From CAYWLQ01 sp964458775 (GTDB taxonomy: Bacteria > Myxococcota_A > Polyangia > JAAYKL01), in the NCBI GenBank assembly GCA_964458775.1, contig CAYWLQ010000027.1, positions 1-41,406 of the forward strand: a stretch of DNA of 41,406 bases, read 5' to 3'. A model generated the notes under the pieces. It saw nothing but the letters and a program-made list of their open reading frames with translations. It made no database searches and had not been told where the DNA came from. A program made the translations under genes and the position numbers. Every line of letters begins with the position of its first letter. Positions within the stretch are counted from its first letter, which is position 1. Below, piece after piece: positions 34,781 to 41,406 of the stretch.

Positions 34781-35364
34781 TGCAACTCCTCCAACATCGT
34801 CGCCGCCAAACCCGGATTCTCATCCAAAACGGCTTTAAACTCCCGAAACGCTGTTTTAAGTCTGTCCTTTACCGTATTGGGTGACACATCGGTCATCTCA
34901 GATACCTCTCCGACCGTATATCCATACGCCAAATGCAACAATAAAGGAACGCGACGTTTTTCCGGGATACTATCCATTTTTGCTACAAGCTCCTCAAAAA
35001 GCATGCGTCTTGATACCTGCTTTTCCGGTGTATCATGATTCGGCATATCTTCATCCAAAAGAGGCATGGTCGTAACATTTAAATTCTTTTGCTTTTTCAT
35101 TATTCTAATAGTTGTTCTGTAAGCTATCCTTCCTGCCCATGACTCCAGACTTCCAAGCCCTTGATACCACTTCAGACTCTTGGCAACCTCCATAGCTGCA
35201 ACCTGGGCAATATCATCCACCTGGCCCCTATTGCCTGATGCCAGTGCTACAATCTGAAGTATCCGAGGATATACTTTACGTAACAATTTTTCCTCACTCT
35301 TATGATCTTTCAGCGCATTCTGTGCAAGCTGCAAGTCAGTTAACGCGATAACTTTATCCTCCAT
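34777..35364 (-). CDS. ECF RNA polymerase sigma factor (second copy)
   Basis: This 195-residue sigma factor is paralogous to that at 1453-2046. Region 2 includes GSLESWAGRIAYR; region 4 includes EVSEMTDVSPNTVKDRL, nearly identical in the recognition helix to the first copy (EVAEITEASPNTVKDRL). The two may therefore read similar -35 sequences. AGGAG lies about 5 bases before the ATG. It heads a two-gene operon with its anti-sigma factor and diverges from the PilZ-methyltransferase operon over 321 bases, so its product might control that promoter. Confidence 0.9.
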   Translation of the reverse strand: MEDKVIALTDLQLAQNALKDHKSEEKLLRKVYPRILQIVALASGNRGQVDDIAQVAAMEVAKSLKWYQGLGSLESWAGRIAYRTTIRIMKKQKNLNVTTMPLLDEDMPNHDTPEKQVSRRMLFEELVAKMDSIPEKRRVPLLLHLAYGYTVGEVSEMTDVSPNTVKDRLKTAFREFKAVLDENPGLAATMLEELQ

Positions 35365-35376
35365 ATCACTCCTAAA

Positions 35377-35399
35377 CCCACAAAGAAGCCGCTTCCTTG
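35377..35399 (-). promoter_or_regulatory. Candidate promoter motif shared with the first sigma operon
   Basis: On the minus strand this reads AAGGAAGCGG, a few bases, then TTTGTGGG, close before the sigma ATG. It resembles the motif at 2064-2090 in sequence and position. Because the genes are duplicates, common ancestry alone could explain it. Confidence 0.25.
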
Positions 35400-35690
35400 G
35401 TAAGCAGTGGGCTACCTATATTAATATCGGGTGGATTCAAAACTATTTTATAGCTGAAATATCTGCCCGTGTTCAATTCTATAATATCTAATAATTATTT
35501 GTAACAAATCTATGACATTGAAATATCGTTCTAATAATAGTGTTGTTCTGTGGTTTAATTTAATTTTGTTATCTGCTAATATCAGCCAATGTCAGTTGCA
35601 TGCATTCTGTTTAACGAATGAAGCATATAATTAAGACAGTTGAGTTTTTCCTTTTTATTGTATTTTTTGGTCTTTTATAAGTTGATTGAG

Positions 35691-35783
35691 CTGCCGTTGC
35701 CCAGTCTTAAATTCAAAACTGGGAAAGGGGAGGACACCGGCAGCCGCCTTGTTGAAGCGGTTTATTTTGAATGTGACAGGCGG
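35691..35783 (+). promoter_or_regulatory. Structured 5' leader with possible ribosome-binding-site sequestration
   Basis: CTGCCG (35691-35696) pairs with CGGCAG (35738-35743) and encloses a second perfect stem, CCCAGT (35700-35705) with ACTGGG (35718-35723). A purine-rich internal strand (AAAGGGGAGGACAC) is left unpaired. Immediately after, CCGCCT (35744-35749) can pair with AGGCGG (35778-35783), the only ribosome-binding-like sequence, 4 bases before ATG 35788. This is the layout of a translational switch. I could not match it to a known riboswitch class. Confidence 0.5.
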
Positions 35784-35787
35784 TATT

Positions 35788-37566
35788 ATGAGTGTCCACG
35801 AACGACGTAAAAAACCTAGGAATCTTGATGGTTTAGAAGGCTCCGCATTTATCGAGATATCTCACACATTCGGTCCGATTAGAAAATCAGTATATAAAGC
35901 AGTCGAATATGATGAACATGGCGTGTCATTTCTTGTACCGATATCAGACGGATATTTTCGGCCCGGACAACCGTTGGAGTATTCTTTAGTAACACCTGAA
36001 TCAACTAAAATTGAAAGCTTCGGAACGGTCAGATATTATCTCCCATACAATGATCAGTTGGGAAATTCTTATTACAGAATAGGCATAGAAAGAAATCGAT
36101 CAGACTTTAACAAGATTCCAAATGCATTAAAAATAAGACCTCGCCGTATTAAATGTGAGAATATGGCACATAGCAACGTAATAAGTTTTGTTGTAAGCAA
36201 TACAGAGTATGAATTCTTGTTGGTAGACATTTCAAGATACTCCGCATCTTTTATGTGTAATGAAAATGATGCATTTGACTTTGCTACTAGTAATGCTCTG
36301 ACATGTGCAGAAATTATCTGCGGCTCCAAATTAATATTTAGCGGCACAGTGGTAGTTACCAAAAGAACCCTTTTTGACAGCAAGTATCAAATAGTAATCG
36401 AACCCAGATCTGCTGTTTTTAACATAGATGCTATAGAAGAACAGGAGCGGCTTTTTGCACTTACTCGTTCTGTAGATACTTTGATGCATGTATCATCAAG
36501 GGATCAAGAAATATCAAGCGAATACAAAGCAGCAATCGCAGATATGCGCATATTCTTAGAGGGTTACCGAGAAATACTTGATTTACCTACTGTTTCTCAT
36601 TCTATACATGGTAATGACGGCATTGCTATTCTTGATGAATTGAGCAAATCTTTTTTTCCCAGGTTCGATAAATATTGGGCTGAGTTGGATAGCATATTAA
36701 AGAAGTCATCACTCTCCGAAACAGATTTATGCGTGTACAAGTCTTACTGCCAAAGGCATTTACATCCTTTAATTATGTCATCTCCTTTTTGCAGACGTAT
36801 TTATTTAAAACCTCTTGGATATCCTGGAGATTATGAAATGATGCGCATGCTAAGGGACAACGAATATGATGGGCCCACTTTATTTGCCAAGTTGCTTAAC
36901 AAATATGCTCTCAACATTCCTCCGGCAGAAGCTGCAAGACATCGAAACAAATACATCGCTGAGAAAATAGCCGAATTTGTCCGAAATCATCAATCTTCAG
37001 AGGTTCGTATTTTGAGCATTGCGTCGGGACCTGCAATGGAAATTCAAAGTTTTATAGAGACTTATCCAGAACTGGCAAATCGGGTACATATAACACTTAT
37101 GGACCAAGAAATAGAAGCCTTACGATATTCTCAAGACTGTATCTATATGAAGCGCATTATGTACAACAGCAACATAAAGATAGAATTGGCTCATCAAAAT
37201 CTTGGCGCCTTTATTAGGAACTTGTCCATCGGAGACCGACAAGACAACCGTTTTAATATGATTTATATATTTGGGTTGTTTGACTATTTCGATGACAGGG
37301 TCTGCCGACATTTTATCAAGCATGTTTCCAGAATGCTCAATGAGGGGGGGAAAATGCTCATATCAAACTTTTCACCGGACAATCACCATCACCGCATTTT
37401 TATGGAGTTTATGTTTGAATGGTATATTGAATTTCGTACCAAAGAAAGAATGGAAGAACTAGGCAGCTATGCCGACATACCTTGTTCCGTTAATATAGAA
37501 GAGGATCCAACCTCTGTTATTAAGTTCTTAGATATTCAAGCTTACAAAAAAGGAAGGCACAAATAA
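35788..37566 (+). CDS. Tandem PilZ-like domains fused to a PhcB-like SAM methyltransferase
   Basis: I start at ATG 35788 (592 residues); the frame is open back to TTG 35686, but that part overlaps the structured leader. Residues about 4-105 and 115-215 look like two PilZ domains. The first has R7-KKP-R11 and YDEHGVSF; the second has RPRRIK and D147-ISRYSASF, near the R-x3-R and D-x-S-x2-G motifs that bind cyclic di-GMP. From about 300 the protein follows the family that includes PhcB, with YLKPLGYPGDYEMM (P342 to Y349) and SAM motif I SIASGPAMEI (A412-G414). PhcB-type enzymes methylate 3-hydroxy fatty acids to make quorum signals. The next gene begins 5 bases downstream. Confidence 0.78.
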   Translation: MSVHERRKKPRNLDGLEGSAFIEISHTFGPIRKSVYKAVEYDEHGVSFLVPISDGYFRPGQPLEYSLVTPESTKIESFGTVRYYLPYNDQLGNSYYRIGIERNRSDFNKIPNALKIRPRRIKCENMAHSNVISFVVSNTEYEFLLVDISRYSASFMCNENDAFDFATSNALTCAEIICGSKLIFSGTVVVTKRTLFDSKYQIVIEPRSAVFNIDAIEEQERLFALTRSVDTLMHVSSRDQEISSEYKAAIADMRIFLEGYREILDLPTVSHSIHGNDGIAILDELSKSFFPRFDKYWAELDSILKKSSLSETDLCVYKSYCQRHLHPLIMSSPFCRRIYLKPLGYPGDYEMMRMLRDNEYDGPTLFAKLLNKYALNIPPAEAARHRNKYIAEKIAEFVRNHQSSEVRILSIASGPAMEIQSFIETYPELANRVHITLMDQEIEALRYSQDCIYMKRIMYNSNIKIELAHQNLGAFIRNLSIGDRQDNRFNMIYIFGLFDYFDDRVCRHFIKHVSRMLNEGGKMLISNFSPDNHHHRIFMEFMFEWYIEFRTKERMEELGSYADIPCSVNIEEDPTSVIKFLDIQAYKKGRHK

Positions 37567-37571
37567 CCCAA

Positions 37572-40262
37572 ATGCAAACATTCAGCGGAACAAAAGATAC
37601 CACGTCCGTTTCAAATTCTTTTTCAAACAAATATCAAAATGAATACAATGCTGAATTTGAAAAAATGACCCTTCAATCAGCGCGAGTATTAACGATTATG
37701 GCCGTTGTTCTCGCTCCCGCTTCATCCGTTCTTGACTATTTTCTCTATCCGGAACATCTTAGTCATTTTCTGGTTATTCGCTCATTGATGTCACTGTCAG
37801 CACTGTCTTTTTTTGGTTTGACATATATTAGGAGAGCACACCGATTCGCCTCCCATATTACTATGGGAGCAATGATAATGATGGGAGCAGGAATAGCATA
37901 CATGGTTCATACCATAGGATATCATGACCCATATTATGCCGGCTTAAATCTTATTTACTTGGCGCTAATGGTTACACCATGGGGAATGGGCATTACGCTT
38001 CTCACCTGTCTAATAATATACAGTTTTTATCTATTACCCGTGCTTCTCTTTGGCCATTACACACAAAATATACCTTTGTTTGTAAACAATAATGTATTTC
38101 AAATAGAAACAATCATTATCGCAACAGTGGTAAATCATTTTCAGTGCAAAAGACGCAAAATTGAAATTCTCAATCGATTGACAATTGTGAAGCAAGCCGA
38201 AGAACTGGAAGAAATAGATCGGCATAAACGTGAATTTATTTCTAATATTACACATGAACTTAAAACACCCTTAGCAATTGTAATGGGAAATGCAGATTTA
38301 ATACAGGACAAGACAGATTCTCCTGACATATTGAGCAAAATAAACGTCATACGCACAGCCGCATTTCAATTAGCCAATCATGTTGATCGAATTATCACTG
38401 TATCGAATATTGATGATCCCGACATCAAACCGGACTTGGGTAACTACGATTATATAGGTGTTGTTCAGAATGTATTCTGTACATTTGAATCCAGAGCTAA
38501 ACTGGACAATATCGATTACAGGATTCAAACAGTTCCAGGGCCTATTGTCGTAAGTTTAGATATTATAAAAATTGAAGAGGTGTTAAACAATCTGCTTCAA
38601 AATGCTTTTAAGTTCACTCCTCCGAAAGGCTCAATTGTTGTTACCGTAAGCACTGATGGAGAGAAAGTCTTTACAGAAATTGCAGATACCGGAGTCGGTA
38701 TTCGAGAGGAAGAAACAAAAAAGATTTTTGACCGATTACATCAGGCAGATGATGTTTTGTCTAAAAGACATGGCGGAATGGGAATAGGTCTTTATATTTG
38801 TAAAAAAAATGTAGAGATACATGGTGGAGAAATATCTGTTCATTCAAAACCGGGAAAAGGCTCGTCTTTTAAATATAGTTTGCCGCTTTATGTTGATCAA
38901 ACCGCACAAGTAAAGAATCCGTCCAAAATTCCTTCACCGCCCAAAGAGCATTCTAACCCTATGATTGAAAGACGAATCAACGGAGACAGAAGACGAAAAG
39001 ATGATTCTTCGACCTTTGAATACAGACGCAGCATGGACATGGAAGAACTGGCTCGAATGACCTTCGCAGACAATGTATATAATTATGAAAATCAAAACCC
39101 TAATCATCCAACAATTTTAATAATGGAAGACAATCCGGGCATGATGAAGGTAATTGTCGAAGCCTTAAGAGAAGACTACAATTTGATACCTGTCGGGGAT
39201 GCGATTAAGGGACTGGAGAAGCTGGAAGAACTCAATGATCGAATATCCCTAATATTGTCAGATGTAATGATGCCGCATATGAGCGGTTTTGATTTCTTAA
39301 AACAGATTTCAGATGATGAGCGTTTTAAGCATATACCCGTCATTTTTGTTACCGCACTTATGAGCCAGGAGGATCAGCTCAAAGGTTTTTCGCTTGGGGC
39401 TACCGACTATTTGATAAAACCGTACAATATCAAAATTCTCAAAGAAAAAGTCGATCATTGGATTGCACGTCGCAATTATGAGCTTCTGTTAAAAGAAGCA
39501 TCTTCAGTATTAGAAAATAGAGTTGCACAGATTTCAAAAACAAAAGATATTTTGCTCCACGAAATAGGTAATCCTCTTCAAATGATATCAGGTGCCGGAT
39601 ATTTTATTGAAAAACTAAGAACTTCTCGTATTAGTGAAGCAACTGATCGTGAACGACAGCTATGGGAAAGTACTAGGGCACTAGATCATGGAGTTAGGGC
39701 TATTCGTTCTGTATTGGAGACATCGAGACACATGAACCTCTCAGAAGGAACTATTCGCAAAAAGGAAAAAGCTGTCGATATTATTGATGAGTCGCTCAAA
39801 CAGGTCAATCACCTTATAGCAGATATTCCGACCAATGTTGAGGTATCAAAAATTAAGGACTCATATATCAATTGCGACAGACGAATGCTTGTGCAGGTTT
39901 TTGTGAATTTGATAAGAAATGCTGTTGAGGCAATCAGGGAACATCATTCTGAAGCCTCAAAAGGTTTATTAAAAATATGTGCAGATACTATAGGTACCAA
40001 AGAGCTAATGATTAGGTTATCCGACAACGGTGTCGGCATATCACAGGAAATAATGTCTCAGCTCTTTAGATTTAAGTTTACAAACAAGAAAAACGGAACA
40101 GGCGTGGGTCTTCATATGTCAAAAATGATCATCAAACTTCATGATGGATCGGTATCCGTTCAATCAGACAAAGGAAAGGGAACAACTTTCACAATTATAC
40201 TTCCTTTGGCCGCAAACGGTATTTGTTCTGACCCTCAAGATGACATAATGCTTACTGCATAG
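37572..40262 (+). CDS. Membrane hybrid kinase, HK-REC-HK (PhcS-PhcR fusion-like)
   Basis: The 896-residue protein has about six membrane helices (residues 30-190). Kinase 1 has H228 in NITHELKTPL, an N-box EEVLNNLLQNAFKF, DTGVG and GGMGIGLYI. A charged linker (RRINGDRRR) leads to a receiver domain (about 512-630) with phospho-acceptor D564 in LSDVMMP and Lys in YLIKPY. Kinase 2 has H663 in LLHEIGNPLQ, an N-box VFVNLIRNAVEAI, DNGVG and GTGVGLHMS. All catalytic boxes are intact in both kinases. In Ralstonia PhcS is a membrane kinase and PhcR a receiver joined to a kinase; this chain combines both. It directly follows the PhcB-like gene, so it is the likely receptor of that signal. Confidence 0.88.
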   Translation: MQTFSGTKDTTSVSNSFSNKYQNEYNAEFEKMTLQSARVLTIMAVVLAPASSVLDYFLYPEHLSHFLVIRSLMSLSALSFFGLTYIRRAHRFASHITMGAMIMMGAGIAYMVHTIGYHDPYYAGLNLIYLALMVTPWGMGITLLTCLIIYSFYLLPVLLFGHYTQNIPLFVNNNVFQIETIIIATVVNHFQCKRRKIEILNRLTIVKQAEELEEIDRHKREFISNITHELKTPLAIVMGNADLIQDKTDSPDILSKINVIRTAAFQLANHVDRIITVSNIDDPDIKPDLGNYDYIGVVQNVFCTFESRAKLDNIDYRIQTVPGPIVVSLDIIKIEEVLNNLLQNAFKFTPPKGSIVVTVSTDGEKVFTEIADTGVGIREEETKKIFDRLHQADDVLSKRHGGMGIGLYICKKNVEIHGGEISVHSKPGKGSSFKYSLPLYVDQTAQVKNPSKIPSPPKEHSNPMIERRINGDRRRKDDSSTFEYRRSMDMEELARMTFADNVYNYENQNPNHPTILIMEDNPGMMKVIVEALREDYNLIPVGDAIKGLEKLEELNDRISLILSDVMMPHMSGFDFLKQISDDERFKHIPVIFVTALMSQEDQLKGFSLGATDYLIKPYNIKILKEKVDHWIARRNYELLLKEASSVLENRVAQISKTKDILLHEIGNPLQMISGAGYFIEKLRTSRISEATDRERQLWESTRALDHGVRAIRSVLETSRHMNLSEGTIRKKEKAVDIIDESLKQVNHLIADIPTNVEVSKIKDSYINCDRRMLVQVFVNLIRNAVEAIREHHSEASKGLLKICADTIGTKELMIRLSDNGVGISQEIMSQLFRFKFTNKKNGTGVGLHMSKMIIKLHDGSVSVQSDKGKGTTFTIILPLAANGICSDPQDDIMLTA

Positions 40263-40284
40263 CAGTAATGGCAAAAACCTAATT

Positions 40285-41340
40285 GTGATTTTGTCTCAGT
40301 CCCCCTATATTCAAGAAATGGAACCTATTGATTCAACAAAGTTGCCTATTATTCGTCCGATAGAGGCGGAGAGAAGTCCTCGCGGTATATCGTATCAAAA
40401 GGGATTCCAAATCATAGGCACACCTCTTGGTTTCGGCAATAATAGAGATTCAAAATTAAGATTCATATCATCAATCGAGGACCCTCCTCCACGAAAGAAT
40501 GAACGTATTCTCATGCATCGATCACTGGTGCCGGCTATAGGATGTCAGGGAAAAAGTATAGATGTTCTTGCAATCGATTATGAGCATAAGATCAAACTTG
40601 GGAGAATTGAGATAGAGCTATTTTCATCAGGGATGGGAATAGGAGCAGCACAACTGCGAATTACACATCAAAACAGACGAATCGTATATTGCGGAGGTAT
40701 AAGATCCGCAAAACCGTTGTTTTCACCGCCTATTACTATTCCCGAATGTGAGCTGCTTCTTTTGGATTTTGCAAATTCCGCCTCAGCCCCCCCTGCTCCG
40801 TCTCGAGCAGGGAAAGAACTTGTGGAATTATCTAAGACGCTTACCTCGAAACTCTTCGCAGTTATAAGCACCTCATGCAGTGCAGCGTTGGAAGCTCTTT
40901 GGAATTTGAGAGCAGAAGAATTTCCTATTTACGCAGAGAAAAGATTATATGACATGTTTCGAAGGCTCCCGGATTTGTTCGGCCAGAGAAGAAAACTGTT
41001 TAGATTGACAACAAAACTCCCTAACTGCGGTTCGGTTATGATGATGAAGGATAAATGGGTTAATACAAAATTTGCAGAATTGTTTACCCCTTCTAATATT
41101 ATTTTTGTGGGAGAAGAAAGCTCAGCACCTAACCAAGTCAAGACTGTTTTGCGATTGGGAGAGGTAGAGGATGTACTAGGAACGATCTCATATATAAAAC
41201 AAACAGGAACAAAACAGGTGGTTTTGGGAAGAAACTGTACAGAATCTCTTGCTGAGCGGTTGTTAAAAACCGGTATAGAAGTTCACAGAATCTCTCATCC
41301 TGTTCAAATACCGCTGCCTTTTTTTTCGAGACGTTTATAG
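40285..41340 (+). CDS. Degenerate metallo-beta-lactamase/beta-CASP-like protein
   Basis: The protein has 351 residues from GTG 40285; ATG 40318 is an alternative, and neither has a clear ribosome-binding site. The middle resembles the nuclease family that includes YSH1 and the ligase-associated exonuclease. IELFSSGMGIGAAQLRI matches the family's GHxxGSAxxxI strand-turn, IVYCGGIRS matches the SGD region, and CELLLLDFANS matches the TEATYG region. The metal-binding His and Asp are replaced at each place (GHILG by GMGIG, GD by GG), and the N-terminal HxHxDH motif is not seen. It is probably inactive as a nuclease. It lies 22 bases after the kinase gene and probably belongs to the same operon. 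Fold assignment is moderate. Confidence 0.6.
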   Translation: MILSQSPYIQEMEPIDSTKLPIIRPIEAERSPRGISYQKGFQIIGTPLGFGNNRDSKLRFISSIEDPPPRKNERILMHRSLVPAIGCQGKSIDVLAIDYEHKIKLGRIEIELFSSGMGIGAAQLRITHQNRRIVYCGGIRSAKPLFSPPITIPECELLLLDFANSASAPPAPSRAGKELVELSKTLTSKLFAVISTSCSAALEALWNLRAEEFPIYAEKRLYDMFRRLPDLFGQRRKLFRLTTKLPNCGSVMMMKDKWVNTKFAELFTPSNIIFVGEESSAPNQVKTVLRLGEVEDVLGTISYIKQTGTKQVVLGRNCTESLAERLLKTGIEVHRISHPVQIPLPFFSRRL

Positions 41341-41351
41341 AATCTGTTTAG

Positions 41352-41406
41352 TCTAAAGTTCCTACGCCATTTTTCTTAAAAACTAAATAGAGACGTGTGT
41401 TTGGGT
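41352..41406. repeat. Terminal inverted repeat, right copy (55 bp)
   Basis: This is the exact reverse complement of bases 1-55. It begins 11 bases after the stop codon of the last gene. See the left copy for interpretation. Confidence 0.9.

Noticed and set aside
35691..35783. Known cyclic di-GMP (GEMM) riboswitch
   Set aside because: The conserved GEMM core and tetraloop receptor sequences are not present; only generic stems are seen.
35686..35787. Extended N-terminus of the PilZ-methyltransferase from TTG
   Set aside because: The extra residues are encoded by the hairpin leader, have no domain character, and the family-like sequence begins right after ATG 35788.
1..41406. Complete circular plasmid or phage genome
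   Set aside because: The end repeats are inverted, not direct, and there are no replication, partition, structural or integrase genes.

Overview
The window reads as chromosomal DNA of a Gram-negative bacterium, probably a low-GC member of the Myxococcota or a neighbouring former deltaproteobacterial lineage from an anoxic, plant-polysaccharide-rich habitat. This is inference. It rests on several exported lipoproteins with long Asp-Ser/Asp-Thr linkers, ECF sigma factors paired with FecR/TPR anti-sigma proteins, a Phc-like methyltransferase and kinase pair, an outer-membrane-like protein ending in Phe, and an HndD-type [FeFe] hydrogenase subunit beside a multihaem lipoprotein. I saw no rRNA, tRNA, CRISPR array, transposase or phage gene.

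Layout. 1-2046: a 55-bp terminal repeat, then an ECF sigma/anti-sigma pair on the minus strand. 2251-6068: a PL11 rhamnogalacturonan lyase lipoprotein and a convergent AspT/YidE-type transporter. 6140-8904: a bacterial Vms1-like (VLRF1) protein, a decayed MNT/HEPN toxin-antitoxin pair, a divergent RNase HII-like protein and a lipoprotein. 9018-11277: a three-gene operon with a small membrane protein, a glutaminase-fold protein lacking the nucleophilic Cys, and a saccharopine-dehydrogenase-like oxidoreductase. 11319-16992: a minus-strand run of [FeFe] hydrogenase, Tat-exported DUF362 protein, c-type cytochrome lipoprotein and esterase lipoprotein. 17189-21049: GH94 phosphorylase and a von Willebrand A lipoprotein. 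21107-28088: an accessory block of small unknown proteins next to a GC-rich 1837-residue protein unlike its surroundings. 28256-33339: a TPR-C39 peptidase-TPR protein and a probable outer-membrane protein. 33407-35364: a second sigma/anti-sigma pair paralogous to the first. 35686-41340: a plus-strand operon encoding a PilZ-PilZ-methyltransferase, a membrane HK-REC-HK hybrid kinase and a degenerate beta-CASP-like protein. 41352-41406: the inverted copy of the first 55 bases.

How the genes may work together. The lyase, esterase, GH94 phosphorylase and transporter fit breakdown of plant cell-wall carbohydrate at the cell surface with phosphorolysis inside. The most interesting system is the last operon. 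Its methyltransferase resembles PhcB, which makes the 3-hydroxypalmitic acid methyl ester signal in Ralstonia. The kinase looks like PhcS and PhcR fused into one chain. Two PilZ domains ahead of the methyltransferase would let cyclic di-GMP control signal synthesis, and the leader contains a hairpin that could hide the ribosome-binding site. The exactly 55-base terminal inverted repeat is as likely to be an assembly-graph overlap as a biological end.
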